Shown here piece by piece: positions 1 through 7,597 of a DNA stretch of 64,000 bases. This stretch comes from Lentzea flava (GTDB lineage Bacteria; Actinomycetota; Actinomycetes; Mycobacteriales; Pseudonocardiaceae). A model generated the notes under the pieces. It saw nothing but the letters and a program-made list of their open reading frames with translations, was not told where the DNA came from and made no database searches. How positions within the stretch are numbered: position 1 is the stretch's first letter; every line of letters starts with the position of its first letter. The position numbers were made by a program, and so were the translations under genes. The stretch covers positions 1-64,000 of the forward strand of contig NZ_BMRE01000035.1 in the NCBI RefSeq assembly GCF_014648475.1. Direction: 5' to 3'.

Positions 1-426
1 CCCGAGACACGACAGACGAAAAGCGTGTCCGAGTTGACACCCCTCCCTGGGCGCGGCGAGCGATCAGGCACGACTCGTGACGGGACCCACCCCACCAGCC
101 CGGTATGCCAAGGACTGCTCGGCTGCGCCATCGCGTGCCTCGCTTCGCCTCGCCTTCGGTGACCCGTCCTATCATCCACAGTGGACAGTCTCGCCCCGAG
201 TCCGCGTGATCGGTGCCCCTGGGACACGAACTCGCCCGAAGCGCCCGCCCCTCTGCCGGTGATCGTTCCCGTGGGACGGTGGGCGTGTCGCTCAACGTGA
301 ACCCGGTGGATGCGGCGGGTAACCCCGTTGGGTGGACGACGATCTGTGCCCCGGCATAAATCGCTCTCTGGGGTGAGATGTCGTCTGACAGCTTTCGTCA
401 CGGCGCTGGACCGCAATGATCTCACG
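1..426. other. Leading stretch without a recognised gene
   Basis: I see no convincing gene in this stretch. Short open frames exist but have no ribosome binding site or family resemblance. A reading frame runs upstream of the MarR gene from 310, but its first ~39 residues are arginine-rich and unlike MarR proteins, so they are probably not translated. There is no tRNA-like cloverleaf. The stretch may hold the promoter of the MarR gene. Confidence 0.4.
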
Positions 427-858
427 GTGGACGTGGATTCCCACCTCGCCGCGGTGGAGCAGGCGCTGATCGCTGTGCGGCGCAGTCAGTCACGCCGGGC
501 ACTTGCCGAGTTGGCCGTGCCGGCCTTCGAGGTGCTGGACGTTGTCGAGATGGCTGAGCGGAGTGGTGCGCAGGCGACGGTTTCCAGTGTGGCGTCGGCG
601 TTGCACGTGGATCAGCCGCGGGCCAGCAAGCTTGTCACGAGCGCGGTTGATGCTGGGCTGGTGTCGCGGGTTGCGGACAGGGCGGATGGGCGGCGGGTGT
701 TGCTGGTGCGGACGCCTCGGGGGCGGGCTACGTCGGCTGAGCTGCATCGGGCGCGGCAGTCTGCCTGTGCTGCGGCCATGGCGGACTGGACCGATGAGGA
801 GCGGGTGATGTTCGCGGAGTTGCTCACGCGTTTCGTGTCGGTGTTCGGCGGGCGATAA
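427..858 (+). CDS. MarR-family transcriptional regulator
   Basis: Winged-helix repressor-type regulator of about 143 residues, the usual MarR length. The central part reads as a MarR recognition region (SVASALHVDQPRASKLVTSA) followed by the wing motif RVADRADGRRVLLVRT, in which the DxRxxR signature of the family is visible. GTG at 427 (or 433) is chosen because it gives the family length; an ATG at 310 would add an atypical basic tail. The MmcQ/YjbR gene starts 7 bases downstream, suggesting co-transcription. Its ligand and targets cannot be read from the sequence. Confidence 0.85.
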   Translation: MDVDSHLAAVEQALIAVRRSQSRRALAELAVPAFEVLDVVEMAERSGAQATVSSVASALHVDQPRASKLVTSAVDAGLVSRVADRADGRRVLLVRTPRGRATSAELHRARQSACAAAMADWTDEERVMFAELLTRFVSVFGGR

Positions 859-865
859 TTCTGCT

Positions 866-1213
866 GTGACACTGGACGAGCTGATCGCCTACTGCGCGGG
901 GAAGCCTGGCGCGGAGGAGACGTATCCGTGGGGCGACGCCGAGCTGGTGTGCAAGGTGGGTGGCAAGGCGTTTGCCTTCATCGGCCTCGACTCGCACACC
1001 GTGGGGCTCAAGTGCGGGGCCGATGCTGAGGCTGCGGCGCCGTGGCGCGAGCGGTTTCCCGAAGACATCACCGTCAGCGGGTATGTGGGGCGCTACGGGT
1101 GGAACACCATTGCGCTCAAGGGATCGGTGCCCGACGACGACCTGCTGGAGCTGGTCGACGGGTCCTACGAGGCCGTCGTCGCGCGGTTGCCGAAGCGGAA
1201 GAGGCCCGCTTAG
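866..1213 (+). CDS. MmcQ/YjbR family protein
   Basis: Small protein (115 residues) of the MmcQ/YjbR family, which has a double-wing DNA-binding-like fold and mostly unknown function. The family pattern is clear: an N-terminal helix with CAGKPGAEETYPWG, the strand pair around CKVGGKAFAFIGL, then a G-x-x-GRYGWNTIAL motif near residue 75 and a C-terminal helix with DDDLLELVDGSYEAVVARL. GTG start at 866, seven bases after the MarR stop, so the two are probably one transcript. It converges with the VOC gene on the other strand and overlaps its end by 4 bases. Confidence 0.88.
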   Translation: MTLDELIAYCAGKPGAEETYPWGDAELVCKVGGKAFAFIGLDSHTVGLKCGADAEAAAPWRERFPEDITVSGYVGRYGWNTIALKGSVPDDDLLELVDGSYEAVVARLPKRKRPA

Positions 1214-1590
1214 CGCTCTTCTGGTTGCAGGATGCCGAAGATGTTGCCTTCGGTGTCCTTGTAGTAGGCGAGGAGGCCTACGCCGGGCATCTTGTCCTTG
1301 GGCAGCGCCACCGTGCCGCCGTTGAGGTCGATGGCGGCGATGGTGGCGTCGATGTCGTCGACGCCGATCGTCATGACGTAGCCGTGGACGGGTGCGTCGG
1401 GGGCCGGGTCGGGGCCCTGGCGCGGCAGCAGGCCGCCGTTGACGCCGGGCTGGTCTTCGTCGCCGGTCGTGATCACCCAGTAGGGGATGTCGCCCCACTG
1501 CTCGAACTTCCAGCCGAAGACGGACGTGTAGAAGCGCCGCGCGCGATCGGGATCTGCGGCGTGGATCTCGAAGTGCACAGGACGTGGCAT
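1210..1590 (-). CDS. VOC family (glyoxalase/bleomycin-resistance fold) protein
   Basis: Single-domain vicinal-oxygen-chelate protein of 126 residues. Starting at ATG 1590 gives the classic opening MPRPVHFEIHAADPDRARRF, then FYTSVFGWKFEQWG, and ends with the metal-side strand YYKDTEGNIFGILQPEE containing the family DxEGN-F signature. The E-H-E metal triad is partly visible (H near residue 5 and E near 116), so a metal-dependent role is possible but not assured. It is divergent from a second VOC gene whose start lies 55 bases away. The substrate is unknown; such proteins act on small thiol adducts, antibiotics or as stand-alone binding proteins. Confidence 0.88.
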   Translation of the reverse strand: MPRPVHFEIHAADPDRARRFYTSVFGWKFEQWGDIPYWVITTGDEDQPGVNGGLLPRQGPDPAPDAPVHGYVMTIGVDDIDATIAAIDLNGGTVALPKDKMPGVGLLAYYKDTEGNIFGILQPEER

Positions 1591-1645
1591 GAGCCGGACG
1601 CTACTCCGGACAGTGGTTGTCCGCATTGGGTCTTACGGTTCGTTC

Positions 1646-2038
1646 ATGGCAACCGAATTCCAGATTTCCTTCGACGCGAACGACCCGCCGAAGCTCGCCG
1701 GCTTCTGGGCGCAGGCGCTCGGTTACGTCGAGCAGCCGCCGCCTCCCGGCTTCCCGACGTGGGAGGAGTGGGCGACCAAGAACAACATCCCGTTCGAGTC
1801 CGCGGACGACTACGCGGCGCTCATCGATCCGGACGGCAAGGGGCCGCGGTTCTTGTTCCAGCGTGTGCCGGAAGGGAAGACGGCGAAGAACCGCATGCAC
1901 CTCGACGTCCGCGCGGGGCTCGACTCGGTGGACCGTCTGGTCGCCTTGGGTGCCACGCGCGTGCGTGAGCACAACGACCAGACGGGCCACTGGGTCGTCA
2001 TGCTCGACCCGGAGGGCAACGAGTTCTGCGTCAGCTAG
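1646..2038 (+). CDS. VOC family protein (glyoxalase-like domain)
   Basis: 130-residue protein of the glyoxalase-like VOC group common in actinomycetes. It starts MATEFQISFDANDPPKLAGF, followed by WAQALGYVEQPPPPGF and a middle segment RFLFQRVPEGKTAKNRMHLD, and ends HWVVMLDPEGNEFCVS, the usual C-terminal signature. ATG 1646 is preferred over an upstream in-frame ATG because family members begin at this point. It is divergent from the other VOC gene and its stop sits 8 bases inside the convergent ABC permease gene. Substrate unknown. Confidence 0.88.
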   Translation: MATEFQISFDANDPPKLAGFWAQALGYVEQPPPPGFPTWEEWATKNNIPFESADDYAALIDPDGKGPRFLFQRVPEGKTAKNRMHLDVRAGLDSVDRLVALGATRVREHNDQTGHWVVMLDPEGNEFCVS

Positions 2039-2957
2039 TGATGTCCTTCGTCTTGAACCGGCGTGCCGCGAGCAGCGTGAAGATGCCGCCGTAGACGAGT
2101 GCGGAGAACGTTCCGCGCGTCATCTCCGACCAGTCCACATCGGTCGAGAGCAGGTCGGCCCACGCCATCGCGTAGTGCGTCGGCAGGTAGTTGCGGAGAT
2201 CCTCGAGCGGTTGGATCTGGTCGAGGATCTGCGACAGGATCGACACGAGCACCGTGCCGCCCACCGCGCCGAGCGGTGCGTCGGTGGACACCGACAGGAA
2301 CAGCGCGAGGCCCGCGACCCAGAACAGGTTGATCGCGATGTAGCAGACCGCGAGCGCGACGCCGAGCACGCCGTCGGCGAACGGCGCCGCCTCGCCGGTC
2401 GGGCTCACGACCTCGCCCGCGCCGTACCAGAGCACCCCGACGCCCAGCGCCACCGCGGGAAGCAGGGCGAGGGCGAAGACGCTGAGGATGCCCGAGGCGA
2501 TCGCCTTCTGCCGCAACAGGCGGTGACGCGGGATCGGTGCGGCGAGCAGGTACTTGAGGCTCGACCACGACGCTTCGGACGCGATCGTGTCGCCGAAGAA
2601 CAGCGCCACGATCATCGGCAACAGGAAGCTGCCGCTCACGAACAGCGTGAGCACCACGAAGTTGATGCCGCTGGCCGTCGCCAGGTCCACGAAGCCGCCG
2701 GAGCGGCGGTTCGGGCTGGCCTGACCGATCTCGAAGCTCAGCGCGAGGATGAACGGCAGCAGCACCAGAAAGCCCAGCACGAGCTGGGTGCGGCGCCTGC
2801 GGATCTGCCGTTGGAGTTCCACGCGGATGCGCAGCGTCTTGCGCGCCTTGTAGCCGACCGCGGAGCCGTCGGGGGCCACCTTCGTGTGCTGGTGGGCGGC
2901 CGCGTCGGTGAGCTCGGTGATCGCGCTGGGGTCGGTGTGGACGTCGTGCTCGTTCAC
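2031..2957 (-). CDS. ABC transporter permease (ABC-2 type)
   Basis: Membrane subunit of an ABC exporter, 308 residues. About six hydrophobic segments are visible, starting at LVLGFLVLLPFILALSFEIG and including GINFVVLTLFVSGSFLLPMIVALFFG, followed by the cytoplasmic SWSSLKYLLAAPIPRHRLL motif typical of ABC-2 permeases. GTG 2957 is favoured by the strong AGGAGG seven bases upstream and by the 4-base overlap (GTGA) with the preceding small ORF. It is last in a minus-strand operon whose first gene supplies the ATPase within a hydrolase fusion, so the two should form one transporter. Cargo unknown. Confidence 0.9.
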   Translation of the reverse strand: MNEHDVHTDPSAITELTDAAAHQHTKVAPDGSAVGYKARKTLRIRVELQRQIRRRRTQLVLGFLVLLPFILALSFEIGQASPNRRSGGFVDLATASGINFVVLTLFVSGSFLLPMIVALFFGDTIASEASWSSLKYLLAAPIPRHRLLRQKAIASGILSVFALALLPAVALGVGVLWYGAGEVVSPTGEAAPFADGVLGVALAVCYIAINLFWVAGLALFLSVSTDAPLGAVGGTVLVSILSQILDQIQPLEDLRNYLPTHYAMAWADLLSTDVDWSEMTRGTFSALVYGGIFTLLAARRFKTKDITS

Positions 2958-3253
2958 CGGTCCACCTCCTGCCGGGCCGGCGCCTTCGTGCGGTTCGGGT
3001 TCGCGGTGAGGGCGGATTTGGCCGTGCGCGAAACGGTGTTGTGACGCGAAACGGTGTTGTGACGCGAAACGGTGTTGTGACGCGAAACGGTGTTGTGACG
3101 CGAAACGGTGTCGTGAACGGTCCGTTCGCGACGTGCTCGGCCCGGAATTGTCGGTGCCGGCTGGGAGAATGGAATCAGGGGTCCCCCTTGCCGGGTGGGC
3201 GGCGTGTGCTCGCTCGGCAAGGGGACGCCTGCGGGAGCGTGCTCGGTGTTCAC
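2954..3253 (-). CDS. Small ORF with hexapeptide repeats between ABC genes
   Basis: Putative 99-residue protein of unknown function. It starts at a GTG overlapping the previous small ORF stop (GTGA) and stops inside the permease start (GTGA), so translational coupling would carry ribosomes through it. Its first ~25 residues (P-x-SEHTPPTRQGGPL) resemble those of the upstream small ORF. The resemblance then continues in another frame (DSILPAGTDNSG), which shows a duplicated copy that has frameshifted. Codons for five copies of a hexapeptide close to HNTVSR follow, from an 18-bp tandem repeat. It ends EVDR like its neighbour. It may be a relic whose main role is to keep coupling. Confidence 0.45.
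   Translation of the reverse strand: MNTEHAPAGVPLPSEHTPPTRQGGPLIPFSQPAPTIPGRARRERTVHDTVSRHNTVSRHNTVSRHNTVSRHNTVSRTAKSALTANPNRTKAPARQEVDR
3027..3116. repeat. Five tandem copies of an 18-bp unit
   Basis: The unit cgcgaaacggtgttgtga is repeated head to tail five times without spacing, beginning at 3027, 3045, 3063, 3081 and 3099. The last copy differs by one base. The period is a multiple of three, so on the minus strand it keeps frame and adds six residues per copy to the small ORF. Copy number could vary between strains. Confidence 0.95.
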
Positions 3254-3375
3254 CGGTCCACCTCCGCTCCGAAATTGTCGGTGTCGACTGGGATAATTGA
3301 GTCAAGGGGACCCCCTTCGCCGGCGAGCAACGTCTGCTCGCTCGACGAGGGGACCTCTGCCTCGGCCTGGGCGCC
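3140..3375. repeat. Imperfect ~110-bp duplication with inverted repeats
   Basis: Two diverged copies of about 110 bp lie at 3140-3260 and 3262-3375. They share aattgtcggtg, ctggga-aat, and a block bounded by cccctt and aagggg-type arms. Each copy can fold: gtcccccttgccg near 3180 pairs with cggcaaggggac near 3217, and the second copy has the equivalent pairing plus an inner cgagca/tgctcg stem. The small ORFs are built from these copies. Confidence 0.8.
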
Positions 3376-3414
3376 CGCCGTGGCGGACGCCGCTGCCATC
3401 AGGAAGTCATTCAC
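3250..3414 (-). CDS. Tiny ORF coupled to the hydrolase-ABC fusion
   Basis: Putative 54-residue protein of unknown function. Its GTG start overlaps the stop of the hydrolase-ABC gene (GTGA) and its own stop overlaps the GTG of the next small ORF. It opens VNDFLMAAASATAG and ends GPLDSIIPVDTDNFGAEVDR, with no membrane segment or known motif. The second half is duplicated, degraded and frameshifted, in the next ORF. The DNA gaggtggaccggtga at its end recurs at the start of the permease gene, so the copied block includes the ribosome binding site and the start/stop overlap. It could be a real accessory peptide or a coupling device. Confidence 0.5.
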   Translation of the reverse strand: MNDFLMAAASATAGAQAEAEVPSSSEQTLLAGEGGPLDSIIPVDTDNFGAEVDR

Positions 3415-6241
3415 CGACCAGCTCCAAGAACGCGTCTTCCAGCCTGCGGCGCGGGCCCGCCTGGTCCACCGCCACACCGGCTGCCACGAGAGCAGACAGT
3501 GCCGCGGCGCGCGGGACGCCGTTCATCGACGCGTGCACGGCGCCCTCGTCCTCGTGCACGTCGTGCACGCCTTCGAGGCCCCGCAGGACGTCGGCCGCCT
3601 TCGAGGGGGAGTCGACGCGGAACGTCGCCTCGCCGCCCCCTGCCGCGATGTCGGCCACCTCGCCCGCGGCGACGAGCTGGCCCTTGTGCATCACGACCAC
3701 GTGCGAACAGGTCTGCTCCACCTCGGCCAGCAGGTGCGACGACACCAGCACCGTGCGGCCCGCCGCGGCGTAGCGGCGCAGGACCTCGCGCATCTGGTGG
3801 ATCTGGGGCGGGTCGAGGCCGTTGGTCGGTTCGTCCAGGATCAGCAGGTCCGGGAGGCCGAGCATCGCCTGGGCGATCGCGAGCCGCTGGCGCATGCCCT
3901 GGCTGTACGTGCGCACGCGGCGGTGCACCGCGTCGCCGAGGCCCGCGATCTCCAGCGCCTCCTCGATGTGCGCCTCTTCCAGCGGCCTGCCGGTGGCGGC
4001 CCAGTACAGCTTGAGGTTCGCCGCGCCGGACAGGTGCGGCAGGAAGCCGGAGCCCTCGACGAACGAGCCGATGCGCGACAGCACGGGCGCGCCCGGCGTC
4101 ACCTTGGTCCCGAAGACCCGGATCTCGCCCTCGGTCGGGTGGATCAGGCCCATCACCATGCGCAGGGTCGTGGTCTTGCCGGCGCCGTTGGGGCCCAGGA
4201 GGCCGAGCACCTGGCCGTGCTCGACGCGGAACGACAGATCGCGAACCGCGGTGAGGCCGCCGGGGTAGGACTTGGTCAGGCCGGAGATGACCAGCGGCAC
4301 CTCGGACAACGACGGATCCGAGTCGTGGGCCAGGCGGCGGCGGAACAGCGCGATGACACCGGCGCCGATCAGCACCAGCAGCGCGATCACGATGCCCCAC
4401 AGGGCGCTCGTCGGGAAGCCGGTCGTCACGTTGCGGCCGGGCACGACGGGCACCGAGACGCCCTCGGACGCCAGCGAGATCTTGTACGCGGCGGGCTGTT
4501 CGGCGTTCGCGAACGCCTGGTCCGTCGTCGACACGACCAGCGCCAGCTTGTGCGCGCTCTCGACGGGACGCACGGTCGGCGGCAGCGTCACGGTCACCTC
4601 GGTGGCCGAACCGTCAGGAGGCAACGCCACGCGGAACGGCGCGACGGCCGAACCCGGCAGGACGCGGGTGCCGTCCGCCGAGACGTCGTAGAGCTTCGCG
4701 AACAGGATCGCCTCGCCCGAGTTCTGGTCACCGCGGGCGACGCGCAGCCGGACCGTCGACGAGCCGGTCAGCAGCAGTTGCGACTCCAGGGCCTCCGAGG
4801 TGAACACCGCGGCCTGGCCCGGCAGGTCGATCGACAGGCGCGACGAGATCGCGGACGAGCGCGACAGCGCGGAACCGAGGCCGGGCAGGTTGCTGATGGC
4901 CGCCGGGTTGCCGCCCGCCGGGTTCACCGCGAGCTGCTCGCGTCCGCTGAGCTTCACCGTCCTGCGCTCGGTGGAGGCGCCGGACAGACCGGGGTACGAG
5001 GGCGCGACGACCGTGCGCAGCGACGGCGTGCCGGACGAGCGGAACGCGCCCTGCACCGCGTACTCGAAGCCGGTACCGGGGTCGGTTCCCTTGCCCTGCA
5101 GGTGGAACGCCATCCAGTCGGCGATCTCGCCGCGCAGCGAGGCGCCGGGGTTGCCGCCGTCGTGGCCGCCCGCGTACCAGACCATCTTCACCTTGCCGCC
5201 GGCCGCGGTGATCTGGCGCGCGGTCGCGTCGGACTGGTCGAGGCCGAACAGCGTGTCCTGCTCGCCCTGCACCAGCATCGTCGGCTGCTTGATCTGGTCG
5301 GTCACGGCGACCGGGGACGACTTGCGCAGCAGTTCCAGCGTCTGCTGCGAGGCCCGCCCGGTCGTGGCGACCTCCGTGTACGCGGCGCACACCTCGGGCG
5401 TGAAGCGGCCGCACGCGCCCAGCGAAGGCGTGGGTGGTGGCTGCGAGCCGGCACCCGAGTTGCCGGCCGGCTGTGGCTCGGTCGCGGGCTGGTTCGACTC
5501 CGTCTGCCCCATCTCCGGCGCCTCACCCGTGGGCGAGGCGAGGTCGATGGACGTCATGCCCGCGGAGAAGAAGATGCCCGCCCACGAACGCTTGAAGACG
5601 CCGTCCTCGCCGAACGCGGTGGCGGCGGGCGTGGTGTCCGAGCGCGGTGTCGCCAGAGCGGAGTTCGGCAGCAGTGCCTGCGCGAGGTCGTTGTAGGTGA
5701 TGACGGGGACGAGCGTGTCGACGCGCTTGTCGACGCCGGCGAGCAGCAACGACAGTGCGCCGCCGTACGACGCGCCCGTCACGCCCACGCGCGGGTCGCC
5801 GCCGCTGTCCTTCTGCACCTCGTCACGGGTGCCGAGGAAGTCGAGAAGCTTCTGGGCGTCGCGGACCTCGCGGTCGAGCGAGTTGAGCGCGATCTGGCCG
5901 GTGCTGCGGCCGAAACCGCGCGCGGACCACGTCAGCACCACGAAGCCGCGCCGGGCGAACTCCTCGGCCTGGGTGTGCACGCTGCGCAGGCTGCCGCCGA
6001 AACCGTGCGCGAGCATGATCGCGGGCGCGGGAGTCTGCTGGGGGAGGTAAAGACGCGTCTCGATCGTCACCGTCTGAGTGCTGTCGGGGCTCTCGGGTGC
6101 GTCGATCTTCGCTTCTTTGAAGGGAACGGCCACGGGGTCGTCCCCGGATCGAGTGAAGTACACGCCGCCTGCGACGAGGGCGAGGACCACGATCAATGCG
6201 GGGATCGTCCACCTGCCGCGAAGGCGGGAGAGGCGGGACAC
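3407..6241 (-). CDS. Membrane-anchored alpha/beta hydrolase fused to an ABC ATPase
   Basis: 944-residue two-enzyme fusion. An N-terminal transmembrane segment (residues 12-29) is followed by an X-Pro dipeptidyl-peptidase/CocE-like alpha/beta hydrolase with nucleophile Ser158 in GASYG, a likely Asp at 329-335 and His360 (YAGGHDGG). Next comes a beta-rich C-terminal hydrolase domain (about 480-600) and a second transmembrane segment (614-633). The last ~300 residues are a complete ABC ATPase: Walker A GPNGAGKTT at 683, signature SQGMRQ at 780, Walker B LLILDEP at 799. With both TM segments the hydrolase faces outside and the ATPase inside. The permease three genes downstream is the likely partner. 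Either export coupled to extracellular hydrolysis or self-protection is plausible; the substrate is unknown. Confidence 0.92.
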   Translation of the reverse strand: MSRLSRLRGRWTIPALIVVLALVAGGVYFTRSGDDPVAVPFKEAKIDAPESPDSTQTVTIETRLYLPQQTPAPAIMLAHGFGGSLRSVHTQAEEFARRGFVVLTWSARGFGRSTGQIALNSLDREVRDAQKLLDFLGTRDEVQKDSGGDPRVGVTGASYGGALSLLLAGVDKRVDTLVPVITYNDLAQALLPNSALATPRSDTTPAATAFGEDGVFKRSWAGIFFSAGMTSIDLASPTGEAPEMGQTESNQPATEPQPAGNSGAGSQPPPTPSLGACGRFTPEVCAAYTEVATTGRASQQTLELLRKSSPVAVTDQIKQPTMLVQGEQDTLFGLDQSDATARQITAAGGKVKMVWYAGGHDGGNPGASLRGEIADWMAFHLQGKGTDPGTGFEYAVQGAFRSSGTPSLRTVVAPSYPGLSGASTERRTVKLSGREQLAVNPAGGNPAAISNLPGLGSALSRSSAISSRLSIDLPGQAAVFTSEALESQLLLTGSSTVRLRVARGDQNSGEAILFAKLYDVSADGTRVLPGSAVAPFRVALPPDGSATEVTVTLPPTVRPVESAHKLALVVSTTDQAFANAEQPAAYKISLASEGVSVPVVPGRNVTTGFPTSALWGIVIALLVLIGAGVIALFRRRLAHDSDPSLSEVPLVISGLTKSYPGGLTAVRDLSFRVEHGQVLGLLGPNGAGKTTTLRMVMGLIHPTEGEIRVFGTKVTPGAPVLSRIGSFVEGSGFLPHLSGAANLKLYWAATGRPLEEAHIEEALEIAGLGDAVHRRVRTYSQGMRQRLAIAQAMLGLPDLLILDEPTNGLDPPQIHQMREVLRRYAAAGRTVLVSSHLLAEVEQTCSHVVVMHKGQLVAAGEVADIAAGGGEATFRVDSPSKAADVLRGLEGVHDVHEDEGAVHASMNGVPRAAALSALVAAGVAVDQAGPRRRLEDAFLELVGE

Positions 6242-6449
6242 ATCGAAGACGATATGCGAGTTTTGCTGAGAACGACCTGTCGGGATCCGGCCGGGGTCTC
6301 AGCAAGAGTGGATCTTCAGCGGGCCTTCAGGTAGCGCCGGTTCCGGCCCGAACGACACGCTCCGTATTCCCGTTGCACCAGGTTGGGTGGGCATGCTCAC
6401 CCTGTGTGGCGCTAACCGCACCTCGTGGCGCACAATATTCACGCAGCAT

Positions 6450-6592
6450 GGAGGGGAGTACTCCCTAAGCGGCGGTGTCGTCAGTACGGAGCTCGGCGTG
6501 GAGCTTCCGGTGCCGTCGGTCGCAGAAGAGATCATCTTCGCGGCGGAGGAGACCTCCGGGTTTATTTGGCGTGCGCTAAAGGTCCCGGAGGT
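6450..6592 (+). promoter_or_regulatory. yybP-ykoY manganese riboswitch with RBS-sequestering platform
   Basis: This leader matches the Mn2+ riboswitch. The P1 5' strand ggagg (6450-6454) runs into GGGGAGTA. The second arm has the hallmark asymmetric loop tcgtcagtac opposite cgg, closed by ggagctc/gagcttc around 6488-6507. The element closes with gaga-cctcc (6549-6557), where cctcc pairs with the first ggagg. The 3' strand acctccggg (6552-6560) is also perfectly complementary to cccggaggt (6584-6592), which contains the TerC ribosome binding site. Metal binding should hold P1, free the RBS and switch translation on. The logic is known for the family; the alternative pairing is seen here. Confidence 0.85.
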
Positions 6593-6598
6593 TGGGTT

Positions 6599-7597
6599 GT
6601 GAACGTCCCCGCATGGTTGTGGATCGCGACGATCGTAGGTCTGCTCGTTCTGCTCGCCGTCGACCTCGTGATCGTCGATCGAAAGCCCCATGAGGTGACG
6701 ATCGGTGAGGCCGCCCGCTGGGTTGTCTTCTACGTGGCGGTGGCCGCCCTCTTCGGTCTCGGCATCTGGTACTTCTCCGGTGGTCAGTACGCCACCGAGT
6801 TCTTCGCCGGGTACATCACGGAATACTCGCTGAGCGTCGACAACCTGTTCATCTTCTTGATCATCATGACGACGTTCAAGGTGCCGGCGATCCACCAGCA
6901 CAAGGTGCTGCTGATCGGCATCCTGCTCGCGCTCGTCATGCGTGGCATCTTCATCGCCCTCGGCGCGGCGCTCATCGCGAAGTTCAGCTGGGTGTTCTTC
7001 ATCTTCGGCGCGTTCCTGATCTACACCGGCTGGCAGCTGGCGCGCGAGAACCACGACGAGGAAGAGGAGTACAAGGAGAACCTGATGCTGCGCATGGTGC
7101 GCAAGGTTTTCCCGGTGACCGACGACTTCCACGGCTCCAAGTCGTTCATCAAGCTCGACGGCAAGCGCTTCGTGACCCCGATGTTCATCGTGATGGTCGC
7201 GATCGGCTCCACCGACCTGCTCTTCGCGCTCGACTCGATCCCCGCGATCTTCGGCCTCACCAAGGAGCCGTTCCTGGTGTTCACGGCCAACGCGTTCGCG
7301 CTGATGGGCCTGCGCCAGCTGTACTTCCTGCTCGGCGGCCTGCTGTCGAAGCTCGTCTACCTCTCGATCGGCCTGTCGGTGATCCTCGGCTTCATCGGCG
7401 TGAAGCTGATCCTCGAGGCGCTGCACACGAACACCCTGCCGTTCCTCAACGGCGGCGAGCCCTTCCACGTGCCGACGATCGGCATCGAGGTCTCGTTGTC
7501 GGTGATCGTCGGCGTGCTGGCGATCACGACGATCGCCAGCCTCCTCAAGGTGAAGCGCGACCCGGAGGCCGCGAAGCACGTGGGCGCCAACCACTAG
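6599..7597 (+). CDS. TerC family integral membrane protein, probable Mn2+ exporter
   Basis: 332-residue TerC protein with about eight to nine membrane segments. The family motifs are intact: the acidic YSLSVDN around residue 76-82, RGIFI at 115-119 and STDLLFALDS at 204-213. These acidic residues in the membrane are thought to coordinate the metal. GTG 6599 follows ggagg by seven bases; an ATG at 6425 would translate through the riboswitch and is rejected. TerC members exporting manganese during metallation of secreted proteins are established in other bacteria, and the Mn riboswitch directly upstream supports that role over tellurite resistance. It ends abutting the convergent amidohydrolase. 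Confidence 0.92.
   Translation: MNVPAWLWIATIVGLLVLLAVDLVIVDRKPHEVTIGEAARWVVFYVAVAALFGLGIWYFSGGQYATEFFAGYITEYSLSVDNLFIFLIIMTTFKVPAIHQHKVLLIGILLALVMRGIFIALGAALIAKFSWVFFIFGAFLIYTGWQLARENHDEEEEYKENLMLRMVRKVFPVTDDFHGSKSFIKLDGKRFVTPMFIVMVAIGSTDLLFALDSIPAIFGLTKEPFLVFTANAFALMGLRQLYFLLGGLLSKLVYLSIGLSVILGFIGVKLILEALHTNTLPFLNGGEPFHVPTIGIEVSLSVIVGVLAITTIASLLKVKRDPEAAKHVGANH

Noticed and set aside
77..262. Open frame of 61 residues at the window start
   Set aside because: No RBS, no family resemblance, arginine/proline composition typical of GC-frame artefacts.
3041..6334. Long plus-strand open frame opposite the hydrolase-ABC gene
   Set aside because: Shadow of the GC-rich minus-strand gene. Composition is His/Arg/Ala-rich, with no domain, while the opposite strand has intact catalytic motifs.
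6299..7594. 431-residue minus-strand frame opposite TerC
   Set aside because: His/Asp/Glu-rich antisense shadow; the plus strand encodes a complete TerC with motifs and a riboswitch.
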